A stretch of DNA of 23,173 nt from Blattamonas nauphoetae (lineage: Eukaryota > Preaxostyla > Oxymonadida): assembly GCA_033064195.1 (NCBI GenBank), contig JARBJD010000688.1:1-23173 (forward strand), read 5' to 3'. The notes beneath the pieces were generated by a model. It was not told the DNA's origin, ran no database searches, and was given only the letters and a program-made list of their open reading frames with translations. Position 1 is the stretch's first letter, and each line of letters starts with the position of its first letter. Below are positions 10,017 through 20,770 of the stretch, piece by piece. The position numbers and the translations under genes were made by a program.

Positions 10017-10537
10017 TAACTCATCCAACTGTAAACGACCAGATAATGGCAATTTTGGTTCATCTATGTTCAATCAATCATGACAGGCGTCCTTTCGATC
10101 TACGGATTCTTTCTCAAACAATGCAAACACAACCACCTCGTCACTCAACCCCCTTTCTCCCCTCCAAATTAACACAACAACAATTCAATCCACTACTACA
10201 TTATTTTTGATCTTTTTAATACCATAGAAGCCGCTATGTTGTCAAATTGAACGCATCCAATGCCGAAGGCCAACACACTCCAGAACCCTTGGTCTTTATC
10301 ACCGTAGTCGGGTATATTAGCATTATCATGGATCACAACCAGAATTTTCAAGATTTCATCCAGTGTAGTATCTTTAAACAGCAATTCACGACAGTCACTT
10401 TTTTGGAATCACCTTGCAAAATTAATCAACTTTTTTCAATCGATTTGTTATTCTGAAAGATGTTTGAGAGTAAATCAGTCTGTATTGAAGTTTTCTGAGA
10501 CATAAACCAGTCATAAATTCAAACAGAAACAACAAAG
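10017..10537. other. Right non-coding flank inside the 3.6-kb element
   Basis: AT-rich sequence after the coiled-coil gene's stop, up to the right terminal repeat. No supported frame, and it is not shared with the second element. Probably 3' untranslated and subterminal sequence. Confidence 0.5.
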
Positions 10538-10629
10538 GTTTAGATCTGCGTGTATCCATTTGGATCTGCGCGTATCCAAATTTTTAGATCTGCGCGTAGC
10601 GAAAATCGGATCTGCGCCTATACTTAACC
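10538..10629 (-). repeat. Right terminal inverted repeat of the 3.6-kb element
   Basis: Reverse complement of 7035-7126 with only a few differences, including the A/G variant in the second iteron and a T-run in place of an A-run. It ends at 10629, directly before the second copy of ATCTCAATT. Confidence 0.9.
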
Positions 10630-10638
10630 ATCTCAATT

Positions 10639-12177
10639 CATGGACGCACCTGTCGCAAGTGGCTGATGACGCCCAGCTTCTGGACTTCCTGGCCAATGGG
10701 AATATCCTCCGTGTCGGTGTGGATCTCAGCGATATCTGCTGGAGACTGAAGAAGAAGGAGGTCTTCGAGCAAGTCCTCGCAATTCTTGAAAAACGGGGCG
10801 TGTACAATCGAGACATTTGGAGCTATTCTCTCAAACACGAAGGTCCGATCCGAGCGATCGAAGCGTACCTGTCCGATCGACACAACGGTTTCACTCGACA
10901 CATTCCCAAAATCCAGAAAATCGAAAGTTCTCTCTACACATCCGATCCCGTTGCCAATCACGCCTTCAATTTGTACGAGTATCGCCCGCTGATCAACCCA
11001 AGAACATTCAGTCTTGGGACGCAAAAGGAGATTCCAAATGCAAACCTCAAACAGCAATACAAACAGTATCTTCTCTTCCTCGCTCATCGCGGACGAGGGC
11101 ATCTCCCGCCGACAGCGACGAAGCCTCTCCTCTGCAGTGACGACAAGCTGATCATGTCGTACTATCTGATTCTCCAAGACCGTCTGGACGAGGCTCGAGC
11201 CATGTTCAATCAGATTCCACGCTCGTTTGGGAAGGAGGGGCGAGTGGATGAAGAGATGGCCATTCAATATGCATACATGTCTGGATACCTCGACTTTTCG
11301 ACGCCGTGGACAGACTATAGTGATGATCCATCGCAACATCTCGCCGAAGCACGTCGTGTTGTTGCTGAATTCGAGCATGTCAAACTGCGTCGTTGGAGGG
11401 ACATGTTCGACGAACTCAAGAGACAACTGGAAATCATCGACACTGCGTTCTTGCCAATTCGGAGAACCGAGACAGAAGACGAGACAGACATGATTTTGAT
11501 GGAAGACGAGTCTCGAAGAGAGATCAAACGCCAAAGACAGCTTCGAGCGGCTCAGAAACAGGCACCGTCACTTCGCCATCTCGTTGAACAAGGAATCATT
11601 TGACGTATCGATCACACAGCAGAATGGGAAGGACGAGACAGCTCTCGTCAAGTTCTATCCCGTCGACATTGAACTGTTGTTCTCTCTCAACCCGTTCATC
11701 AGAGACAGAGGCGAGAAATGCTCGTCTGTGACCCCATCGACCACCCTGACAGTCCCCCTGTCGAAAGAGGGAGACGAAATCAGCGAAACAACAACCGTCG
11801 CAATTCCGACCGAATTCCGAAACCGAAATGTGATGATCTCCGTGGAATACGAAACACTCACAAAGACAGTCTCGTCGTTTGACCATTCGATGGCGATTGA
11901 TGTGTTTGAGCAAGCAGGCCGTCTTCAAGTGCGCGACAGAACCGCAAAGCGTCCTCTTCCGTCAGTCTATGTGAAGGCATACATGCGCAAGAACAAAGAC
12001 GACAAGGGCGAATTCCAGAAGGATGGATTCACTGATCTCACAGGGACGTTTGACTATGCATCTGTGAACAAGGAGACCAGGTCGACAAGAGGATTCGCAG
12101 GAGCGCGATTTTCGATCCTGGTGATGAGCCACAACAGAGGCTCCGATGTCATCGAAGTAAGTGCACCAGCCCAATAA
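10639..12177 (+). pseudogene. Large macroglobulin-like domain protein, C-terminal quarter (same host gene resumed)
   Basis: Continues the gene interrupted at 7034. The first part (10641-11570) is helical and repeat-like (LSQVADDAQLLDFLANGNIL, CWRLKKKEVFEQVLAILEKR, LIMSYYLILQDRLDEARAMF), a TPR-like solenoid in which the family's 'unit that can act in place of another' pattern is recognisable. One frame change near 11570 leads into the terminal beta-sandwich: ALVKFYPVDIELLFSLNPFI, then KDGFTDLTGTFDYASVN and ARFSILVMSHNRGSDVIEV, the typical C-terminal signature of this family. The TAA at 12175-12177 lies inside AATAAA (12173-12178), so stop and possible polyadenylation signal overlap. Apart from the element and one shift, this quarter is well preserved. 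Confidence 0.8.
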
Positions 12178-12365
12178 ACTGCTTCTCTTTTTTTGAATCA
12201 TTTTCCTTAACTTTATCCGCTCGTGCTGATTCATTCACTCCGTTCTCTTTGTCCCCCATTTCAAGTCTAGTCTTTCAAGACTAATTCATGGTAAAAAACA
12301 AGTGATATTGTGAATAAGCATGTGGCGAATTCAGACGATGGAATCCATGGGAAGATCCGTTCACC

Positions 12366-15084
12366 ATGCCTCCCAAACAGACATTAGGGAGCAAACACAA
12401 CAAAAAGCAATCAAACCCTCAGGCAACATGTGTTCAATGTTCGACTTCGGGCAATCACAACGTTCATAGCACAATTCAAAGCTCCATCAATGACAACGAC
12501 GAATCCTCGCTTGATTCCCATTCGATCTCATCGACAACTGATGTAGTCACCATTACTGCCAATGATCAGTACTATGTTCGTGTCTCAAAACAAATTCTGC
12601 AGAACGAACTGAAAAGGAAGCGAATCAATGTGGTCTCAATGTCGGAGCTACCACTATTGGAGGATGGCGAGGTCGCTCTTCTCGCCTCCACTACAACAGA
12701 TTGGAGATTGGTCTTGCTGGATGCGATTACCACAGATGATCTAAGACAGGGGTGTATCTCGCTCTTCGATCAAGTCAACTCCGGACTGAAATTGACACTA
12801 GTCGAAGTTAACCATGCTTGTCGTTTCATGAAATACGCAGAAATCCACATAAAACATCGCGACAGGCCACACAATGAGCTCATAATGACCATATTCCTGA
12901 AGAGTGGCACTGCCAAAGAAAACTAACGTCTGCACTCATCAATCTGATCTGCCATCAATCTGAGTCACTCCGAACAGTATCTCTTTCCTTCTTCACCGCT
13001 AGCTTATCTCGATCTCCCAAACAATTGTCTCCAGCAATAGCTGCGACAGGATTCATGACTCAACTCTTCGAGAATCTGAAGCCCCACGAAATACCAATAA
13101 ATGGAACGACAATCGACTTCCACCGCCACATCACATCAATTGTGGTCGATTTTTCCAGGTTTTCGCACTCCCGTCCGCAATCATCCAACCGTTCTGCAAC
13201 TACTTGCAACATCTCATCGCTCCACCAGATTCTCCCGCTGATTATCATTACGGCTTCTCTCTCTTCTCAAAAATGCAATTATTCCGCAGCCACATCAAAA
13301 GTTATTCAGAGACAGACACCCACCCCGAGATTCAGCAACTAATTGACGAGATGAAAAAGGACATGATAGAAGAATTTAGTTCATCGTTGGATCTTGATTC
13401 AACATGGGAGACATTCAGTCTTCTCTTTGGCCGAAGGAGCGAGATCAACGAACGTTCCTGAGTGCAGGCATTCGAACGAATTCTTCTTCGACTGGGCGAG
13501 GGGAAGCCGTGGTCTGATCTGGGAGTTCAAGCATTTCAGCGCTTCCTGTATAATTGCCCCAGTTCAGTTCGACCAGTATTTTGGTCTGATGGGACATTCT
13601 CATTCAAAAAGAACGACAAAATCGTTTCGTCGCAGTCTTTTCCTTCGACTTCCCTCTGCGCTCTCTTCGTTCCCGCTCGACTACACCACGCCGCTACAAT
13701 TCTCGACCTATTTCAGTCGTTCAAGAGCGAAATGAACACCTATTGTGTTGTGATGTTCGTTTTCAGTGGATGGTTTGCCGGATTCTTCGACGCGGTCACT
13801 CCATCGAAGTTGCCATTCACGAGTGAATTCATCTCGCTCCACACGCAACTCGTCGAATTGATGAAAGACTCTCTTGGAGACATACAACTTGTAACAAGTT
13901 GGGCAGAAGATGACATTTCTCGCAGCAACCTAAACGAGATCCATCTCTCGTTCCTCAATCGAATCAGAAATTACCTCGTCCATCTCTCACTTCATCCATT
14001 CGCCTTGGTCCCTCACACCAGCTTCAATCCCGTCCTGAACTTGTTCGCTCATTTATTCCAATATGTCGACAAAAACAGCCTGACACGACCATTTCGAGAT
14101 GAAATGAGAAAGGAAATGGATGCAGCTGCCCTCTCATCGTCCTCTCCGCCCTTCATCCTCACTTCTGAACTTGTTTATCGACTCACCGACGAAGAGAAAC
14201 TCAAAATCGTAGACAGAATTGTCGCCTTGTCAGAAAGCGACTCTCCCATCGACGACGGCACCACTCTTCGGATCAGCACGTTCCATAAAGACCAGCTCAA
14301 ATCAGTGTATCTTCCCGAATTGTTCAGAAAAGCTGGGAGAACAACAGAACAATACTTCCACGCCTTCCAGTCTCTCCTCTCTCTCCACCATGACTGTTTT
14401 GATCTTTGTCCGATCAACTCTCTCCTCAAACCGAATCCAAATGAACATCAACCAACATCCGACGAATGGGACCACATCGATCTGGAAACTATTGTTGTTG
14501 CGATCCGAACCATCAACGACGGTCATCTCTCTTTCACGGATTCCGATTGGCCTCTCCACAACCTTGCATTGAAAATTTTGCCTCAGATCTCCAATTGTGC
14601 GACACAAATGGATCAATGGCAGCTCGAACGACTGCTCACTCCATCCATCAACGTTCTCGGCAAAATAAACTTCCTCCCCGACTCCACGAACCCAAGAGAC
14701 AGTCGGGATCGAGATGAAGTGTTCCTCAAAGTCTGCAGACTGTGTAGCCAGCGCGTGGTTTCCCTGTGTCTCGGCAGGATGGGATTCTTCTCTCGCTTCG
14801 TCAGTGGATTGGTGGTCGACGACACGTCAGATGAATGCGAACGTGTCCTCCGTGTCCTTGTCAATCATGTTCGTTATGGAAGCAACAAAAGAGGTGAAAA
14901 ACAGAAATTGCGAAGTTCAATTCCGTTCTTTCAGGAGGAAGGCTGGCAGGACGCATTGGAATTCAACTTTGTTCAGACGAGTGATAAAGACCGACTCAAC
15001 TGTCAGTTTGTCCAAATTCGGGGAATGATGCACTTCCATGGGGCGAATATCTTCCGTAAAATCAGTCGATATGACACTCCCTAA
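12366..15084 (+). pseudogene. Oxymonad-type helical repeat family protein, three breaks
   Basis: ATG 12366 opens a Lys/Ser/Asn-rich N-terminus (MPPKQTLGSKHNKKQS), then a helical body (LRQGCISLFDQVNSGLKLTL). The frame changes near 12895 and near 13150, and a TGA at 13459-13461 lies in frame between NERS and VQAFERILLRLGEG, where I would expect Trp. The final 540 codons are intact (for example SSSSPPFILTSELVYRLTDE, ELFRKAGRTTEQYFHAFQSL) and end with EEGWQDALEFNFV and MMHFHGANI. From memory this order matches a large family in Blattamonas-like oxymonads, of unknown function and probably ARM/HEAT-like. It is convergent with the next gene, 257 bases away. It could be a recent pseudogene or a gene with read errors. 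Confidence 0.7.
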
Positions 15085-15341
15085 CACATTCATTATTCTG
15101 GTCATTTCATTGTTCATATTCAAAACACGAAAAGGATCACACAATTTGACATGGGACAAGACAGGAATGTTTGATCCACGTCATCTCTCACCAATCACTT
15201 TTCAACACCGATCTTTTCTATTATCTCCTTCCAGATGGATGGTTTCAGGAGAAACAAACTCCAAGTACGAAAAACATAATTTCCTGAAGTGTGAGACAAG
15301 TCAAGTGATTGTTCTGTTCTGAGTGACTGTCACTTGCATTC
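15085..15341. other. Convergent intergenic spacer
   Basis: Separates the stops of two converging genes. A 94-codon frame (15038-15322) crosses it, but it overlaps the coding end of the upstream gene and has no conserved feature. Nothing else is seen. Confidence 0.5.
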
Positions 15342-17532
15342 TCAATCAAAGAATGAATCGTAAAGCTGGTCCTCAATTCCAGGCGTATGTTGAAACTGTT
15401 GAATCCCAAACACATTTGTCAATGGAGGACGGTACAAAGGATCGGGAATATGGCGATACACAGGAAGTTGTGTGTTTGCTCCTTTCCACTTGTTCGGAGG
15501 GGCATCCGAGAACGACTTAATTGTGACTTCGAATCTGTCTTCTATCCCTTCCTCAGTCAGAGCGAGCACAGCCTGCCTCGCTATCGGGTTGGATTGAATC
15601 ACTTGTAAGTCGAACAGATCGTTGAATCTGCTGTAAAGGTCCAGCGACGGTAGAATGGTGTCCAGACGAACAAGAGCGAGAGAGAGGACGGAGAGAAGAG
15701 AGGAGAGAGGATGGAAGGAGAGGTCGGTTGGATTGTTGGGATTGACGAGACTCAGAAGGAGAGAGAGGTAGTGGTCACACAGTTGTGAGTACTCGAATAG
15801 AACGAAAGGAAACTCAACTCTGTCTGGCGATGAAGGAACGACAATTGTGAGAATTCGAGTGAGGAAGGGAGCGAGTGGAATGAGTTTGGACGCAGAGATC
15901 GTTGATGGATCGTCTGGACGGATCATTTGGTAGAGAGTGTGGAAGAGCTGTTGGGGTGTTGTGAATCTGCTCGCTTGATCGAAATTGATTTGAAATGAAG
16001 CATCAGATTTCAGAGATGTTCCAGAGCTTGCTCGTTCCTCCTCCAACACGAGACAGACAGTCTTCGCTGTTTCCTTCGCGATGTCGGAAACCAGATTCTC
16101 CTTGAGTCCCTGAAGGACTTGATGGGGCGAGAAAGAGTCGTCTCGTTGAGATGAACTTCGCAGGACCGCGATGCTGGCGAAAAGAAGGATGGTTGCGACG
16201 ATGGAAGGGAGTGGTTGTTGGGTGACGGATGATTTGTGAATGCCTCTGAAAGGAGCTGAAGCAGCGCTGATTGAGAAGGGTGTTGTCGTGTTTCGGGTTC
16301 GCTCTTCGATCTCCTGTAGAACCACCAGGATCGAGCGAAGAAGAGAGAGATCTGTTGTCACAGCGAGTGAGACCAGAGAGTCGACGAACGGTGTTGGGTC
16401 GAACGACTCGGCACTCATCAGAACTCGAAGCATTTTCAAGCACGAATCCACAATTTGCGATGTTATCTCGTCCTTCCCCACAGCATATCCCTCCTCCACC
16501 ACTCCCCGACGACACGCAGCCATCCCACGAAGTGTGCTGAGCGTAAGTTCACACATTTCCTGTTTCGGCTCGATATTGAACATTCTGGGAGCAGATGGTG
16601 GAAGGACGTGTTTTTCCACAGGGTTTGCAATGTGTGCCAAGGCAACTGAAACTAGCGGAAGATTGTTTACGTGACCAGCCAGCTCGACAACGCGGTCGAA
16701 GGCAGCAGGATTCGAGTCGAGGTGGAGGTCGAGGGTTGGGGTGGATCTGATTGTGTGGATAGACAGGAGGAACAGTGCTTGTGCGTCGTTCTCTGCTTTC
16801 ATAAAATCGTCGGCAAGAATTGGGTCCTCTCGACACAACAGCCAGCTGCGTCAGAAGCTTCCATCTCTCCTCGCCCTCAGCGGTTTTCAGCCTCGACGAT
16901 TGACGTTTCGAATTTCACCAGATGTGTGAAATTGTGAACGGATTGGCCATAAAAATAATCGGTGGGAGAGATATGTTTCACGACATTCCGCATTTCGGTG
17001 AGGAGGGTGATGGGAGTGTTGAAAGAATTCACTGACGTCATCTCCACCAAGAGTTTCACAATTCCAACCAAGAATCTACTGAGAGTCTGTGTGTTTGATT
17101 TGGGGAACCTGTTGAACGACGATAGAAACCTGGTTTGTGATTCCACGTCAAGAAATGGGAAGAGATGGACAAAGTTGATGTATCTACTCGTCTTGTCTTC
17201 AAAATGATAGTTCGACTCCTGTGATTTAACTGGGAAGGCGACGTAGTGTGTGATGTCGGACAGTGTCGTCAGTGCATCGAGTGCGGACGGCTGGCGGGTG
17301 TCGTTCCACACACTTGGCTGTTGTGACAATCCGCACAGCTCGGGCGAGAAGAAGGGGAAGGAGTGAGGGAGTGTCGTGGTCGAGTGAAGGGCGTTCACAA
17401 GACATCCAGCGAAATGGATCCCAAACATGCTCAAGTCTAAGTATCTATTGGTTGATCTGACATCGGAGCAATATAGCCTCATTACATACCCTACTTCCAC
17501 ACAAATCGATCGAAATGGACATCGCATGTGAC
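15342..17532 (-). pseudogene. Long helical protein gene, C-terminal half (disrupted, lineage-specific family)
   Basis: Read on the minus strand, 17532 to about 16890 encodes a helical segment (LTTLSDITHYVAFPVKSQES, FLVGIVKLLVEMTSVNSFNT). Two small frame changes near 16890 and 16845 lead to an intact 498-codon frame ending at TGA 15342. That frame has hydrophobic helix repeats (SIVATILLFASIAVLRSSSQ, LFEYSQLCDHYLSLLLSLVN) and the ending LTEEGIEDRFEVTIKSF and KWKGANTQLP. The EEG..D...GAN ending is shared with the plus-strand neighbour, so the two are probably distant paralogues. No enzyme motif is seen. Most likely an ARM-like scaffold protein. The upstream half resumes at 19375 beyond a transposon. 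Confidence 0.65.
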
Positions 17533-17625
17533 GGTTAAGTATAGGCGCAGATCCGATTTTCGCTACACGCAGATCCATTTTTTTGGATACGCGCAGATCC
17601 AAATGGATACACGCAGATCCAAAAG
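17533..17625 (+). repeat. Left terminal inverted repeat of the 1.8-kb element
   Basis: Carries four CGCAGATCC iterons with the spacing seen in the other element. Differences from the relative are a few bases and one T-run. Confidence 0.85.
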
Positions 17626-17731
17626 ATTTCTTGCTTCTTTTGTTTTTATCCTTGCCAATTCATGCCATTTCACTCTGAATGCTCACAATTCACCATAACT
17701 CTCAAAAACTCTTCGCAACTCAACATTTGTC

Positions 17732-17814
17732 ACGTCGTCACAGGATAAAGTTGATCTTACCATCACCCGTATTCTCATCGTGGTTTCTCCTCCAAATCTA
17801 AACTCGTTTTTGGG
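17732..17814 (+). pseudogene. Homologue of the element-borne first exon, start codon lost
   Basis: Reads TSSQDKVDLTITRILIVVS and a short tail, aligned with MSSFENVDLTITRLSID of the larger element. The start is ACG, so the exon probably cannot initiate as annotated. GTATAC at about 17814 is a candidate donor at the equivalent place. The preceding about 120 bases are also alike between the two elements (for example the CATTTCACTCTGA and TGCTCACAATTC blocks), consistent with a shared promoter or leader. Confidence 0.55.
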
Positions 17815-18531
17815 TATACGTGTCTCCACGTTCACCTTTCCTGATTTCCTCTTTCATCCTCCTTTCCATCACGTCTGAAACGTCAGTTCTCTCACTAATC
17901 GATTGCCCGTCACATCTTCGCCTTCTTTCTGGATTTTATCGTGTCTGAGGCCAGGTTATCAACCATCTGGCGAAAAATCTGGATATGTGTCAAAACAAAC
18001 TCAGTTTGTAAGTGATATTTCGCCTTGATTCGAGTCTTTCACTTTTTCTCATTTGTTCTCTCAAATGTTTCACTTTCTTTATCATCAATTGCTCCTCAAC
18101 ATCCCCATTCTCGCCTCCCCTCTTTCTCGATCTTCAGAGCCCTCTTGTGCACTCTGTCCCTCAACAGATCGTGATCATCAAGCCCACTCCACTGCAGATG
18201 GATGATCGTTCCTGCACACCTGAAGGGGAACAATAAAGACGGGATGACATAGAGACGAAACCAGAAAAGTCATAAAATTTAAAATTGCGATGAACTGGAC
18301 AACACAATAAGGATCGATTAACAATGCGGGTGGAACAGCGGACTATGGCCCAATCGAATTCCATTCACGACCCAGTTCAAGGATACATTGCAGAAATGTG
18401 AAAATGAGAAAGAAACACAAAGGAAGTGCTAGATGGAATGAGGACGACAAAGTGAAAAGACCCAGACGCAGACATCGTTACAAACAGATGTTCGAAGTTT
18501 GGAAGCTAGAAACAACACAAACACTTGATGG
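17815..18531. other. Pyrimidine-rich, then purine-rich non-coding part of the 1.8-kb element
   Basis: C/T-rich stretches with several possible splice acceptors up to about 18130, then purine-rich sequence. A 96-codon frame at 18398-18688 competes with the next entry and is less plausible. No other feature is supported. Confidence 0.4.
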
Positions 18532-18762
18532 ATGCAAAGAGAATTATCGACAGGAGAGCGAGAAGAAAGAGAACGGAAACCACGACAAGACACGATCACA
18601 CAGAATGAACGATCAAGGGATGATGAGCATGAGAAAAGGAATGGCGATGGTAGATACAACTATTATGACGAAAACCTTGTTGAAGTAGAAGGAAAGAAGG
18701 AGAAGATGAAGCAATCGAGTCTGAAAACAAAACGCGAACATTTACCCCAACCGCGAAGATAA
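18532..18762 (+). pseudogene. Charged RE/EK-rich fragment in the 1.8-kb element
   Basis: A 76-codon frame with Arg/Glu/Lys/Asp-rich composition (STGEREERERKPRQDTITQN, then KRNGDGRYNYYDENLVEVEG) ending at TAG/TAA. The composition is like that of the coiled-coil gene of the larger element, but I see no clear residue-level homology. A candidate splice acceptor (TCCTCTCGCAG) ends at 18838, resembling the one at 7498 in the larger element. Possibly the remnant of the same or a related cargo gene. Confidence 0.35.
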
Positions 18763-18962
18763 CGAGACAAGAATGGTATGGAGCACTTTATGTCCATTTT
18801 CTCTCATTTCCTCTTTCTCTCCATATATCCTCTCGCAGATTGTAAGACATTCAATTCTCAACCATTTTCACAATAATCCGCTTCCGCCAACAACCACCGT
18901 CCATCCATCTCTTCCATTCGTACTCACTCTTCCATCCTCATAACCCTGTTCTGCTGAATCAC

Positions 18963-19145
18963 TTGATCATCGGAGAACGCGAAGAGATTGAAAACAAGAT
19001 GCAGCAGCGGCGGAAAGCAAGGCCAAATGGAGAGTGGATCGGGACACTCTTATACTTGGTGACTGAGCCGTTTGGGGATGGATATTCTAAACAGTACCGT
19101 CTGAGTGGTCACTCTCCTTCATTCATGGGTGAGATCAACTCTTAA
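18963..19145 (+). pseudogene. Small frame in the 1.8-kb element, unrecognised
   Basis: Sixty codons from ATG/TTG-type starts to TAA: a charged beginning (EREEIENKMQQRRKA) and then a globular-looking segment, NGEWIGTLLYLVTEPFGDGY, followed by a Ser/Gly-rich end. It may be a captured exon or the end of the cargo gene. Only composition supports it. Confidence 0.3.
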
Positions 19146-19278
19146 GCGAAATCCGTTCAACAATTCCAAAACAGGCCAAATTCTTCACACAAAATTCTTT
19201 TTCACGTCACTTTGTTTCATTTGAGATGTTATGTAATTGAAAATACCACGAAAAATGTCAGATATGAGTTTCACCAGT

Positions 19279-19365
19279 TAGATCTGCGTGTATCCATTTG
19301 GATCTGCGCGTATCCATTTTTAGATCTGCGCGTATCCAAAATCGGATCTGCGCCTATACTTAACC
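19279..19365 (-). repeat. Right terminal inverted repeat of the 1.8-kb element
   Basis: Reverse complement of the left repeat with small differences. It ends directly before the second GCATGTGAC. Confidence 0.85.
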
Positions 19366-20699
19366 GCATGTGACCTGACTTTCCCAACTCCTGAGAATGG
19401 CGTGGAGTGAATGTATTGCTGAGAAGGAAAGAGGTTGAAGTGGCAAGAGGGAGTGTCTCCGTTTGTGGTCGGGACAGGCCAAACTGGTTTGAGAAGACAG
19501 ACACAGCAGTAGTCGACATGTCGGCGTTTGTGCTCGCAGTGGAGAGAAGGAGGAAGGTGAGAAGAGAGGAAGGGTGCGTGATGCAGTATCGATGTTTCTG
19601 TGTCAGATCCATCTTCACTTCTGCCATCACGGTGAGCAGAAGAACCCAATTCTGCGTCGCTCTCCCAACGTCCAGACAGTGCGGTTCAGACGGGTCGGCA
19701 GACACAACTCGAACTGTGTCCAATGCAGTCGAAACAGCGTGGTCCAAAATGTCTCCAACGTGTGTCTCGACGAGGCGATGGAAGAAGGCAGGGTTTGTGC
19801 TGGCCAAGCGGAGGAAGGAGCTGGCAGGGTCGGTGAACGAGCGAGGGGAGAGGAGGGAGCGGAGAGGGAATGTTGGGTCGAGGAGCTGTTCGCTGAGTGT
19901 TGTGAAGAGAGGAGAGGATGACTGACTGAGGACGGAGATGAGGTTGAGGTGTCGATCGTGACGGAAGTACGTGTCGGAGGGAGGAGAGGAGAGTGCGAGC
20001 GAGCTTAGAAACGAGTCGGTGAGTTCTGGATGGGCTGAGGAAGATGACGGAACGATGAAGAGACGAAAAGAGTGAGGAAAGACTCAAATGTCACACCATT
20101 CAGAAAAGTGACAGTGTGTTGGAGATACTGAACGGACAGGTTCAGGCAGTATGTTCCAGCGCGCCAATGGAGATGATGATGCTCATGTGAAAGGCATTTC
20201 ATGAGGGCAAGAATCCTCTCGACGGGGTCCTGGAGAGATTGATGATAAAGTGAAGAAAATCCACACAGTGTATTCTTGTGAGATTTCCAGGATCTCTCGA
20301 AATGTGACAAACGAGAATTGTGTCTCGAGAGGATGATGTGGGATTCGGGGCAGGGCTTGCAAACAGGAGGGAAAATTGGAGATAATAATTGCAGAAACTG
20401 CCTCACCACAGCCGATGATGGAACAGGCCAGAAGTTCATTGCACAGAATCGCCTCAAAAGGTTGGTATCTGGTGTGTTGAGATTCGTAGTCTTCTACGAA
20501 GCATTTTCGAGGGTCGGAGAAAAACTGCGCAAAAGGGATTGAACGTCCTCCGAAAGAGTTGGAATCGAGACCAGGGGACGGAGCTCAGAAAGACTGGCAA
20601 GTTGCATGAGACGGTGGTAGTTTGTGTTTGGCGGCTGGATCTCGCTGAGAATTGCAAGAGAGTCCCGTGGAGTGGAATAGAGTGATTTCATCTTCGTCA

Positions 20700-20770
20700 G
20701 ATGACACTGAAACAATCAATGACGGAGAAATACTGAGGTTACACAATTCAGGGAATTTGGAACTTTCCTG
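20700..20770 (+). repeat. Short inverted duplicate of 21088-21125
   Basis: ACTGAGGTTACACAATTCAG followed by GGAATTTGGAACTTT (plus strand, 20731-20766) matches the minus strand of 21088-21125 with few differences. The plus-strand version encodes ILRLHNSGNLELS; the minus-strand gene encodes LLRLHGSGIWNFS. Similarity extends weakly to the residues before, so this looks like an inverted coding fragment. Confidence 0.5.

Larger units (their letters stand above)
7035..10629 (+). mobile_element. 3,595-bp Mutator-like (MULE-type) element with cargo gene
   Basis: Terminal inverted repeats of about 90 bp begin GGTTAAGTATAGGCGCAGAT at 7035 and end with the reverse complement at 10629. Perfect 9-bp direct repeats ATCTCAATT flank it (7026-7034 and 10630-10638). 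Removing the element and one repeat restores a continuous host frame (EDLN then SWTHLSQ). No transposase or recognisable DDE domain is present, so it is non-autonomous. A 9-bp duplication with long terminal repeats is typical of the Mutator superfamily; that assignment is inference. Inside are a small first exon shared with the second element, a charged coiled-coil gene, and a nested roughly 330-bp element. The orientation given is that of the cargo. Confidence 0.9.
17533..19365 (+). mobile_element. 1,833-bp Mutator-like element, same family as 7035-10629
   Basis: The ends match the 3.6-kb element: GGTTAAGTATAGGCGCAGAT at 17533 and its reverse complement ending at 19365, with the same iteron structure. 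Perfect 9-bp direct repeats GCATGTGAC flank it (17524-17532 and 19366-19374). Taking out the element and one repeat joins the minus-strand host frame (GKSGHMR then CPFRSI). The left 280 bases inside the repeat are homologous to the larger element, including the VDLTITR exon; the rest differs. No transposase is seen. It is non-autonomous, and presumably uses the same enzyme as its relative. Confidence 0.9.

Noticed and set aside
9176-10073. Long minus-strand Leu/Ser/Pro-rich frames
   Set aside because: They are antisense shadows of the Glu/Lys-rich coiled-coil coding strand.
2393-13461. A variant genetic code (TAG = Gln at 2393, TGA = Trp at 13459)
   Set aside because: The large gene ends naturally at TAA and the minus-strand gene at TGA, a TGA in the cargo gene does not fit Trp, and most breaks are frame changes that recoding cannot explain.
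16877-17602. Minus-strand frame starting MDLRVSKKMDLRV inside a terminal repeat
   Set aside because: The first two dozen codons are the transposon's inverted repeat. The real host sequence begins at the target duplication. Similar MDLRV frames occur at the other ends for the same reason.
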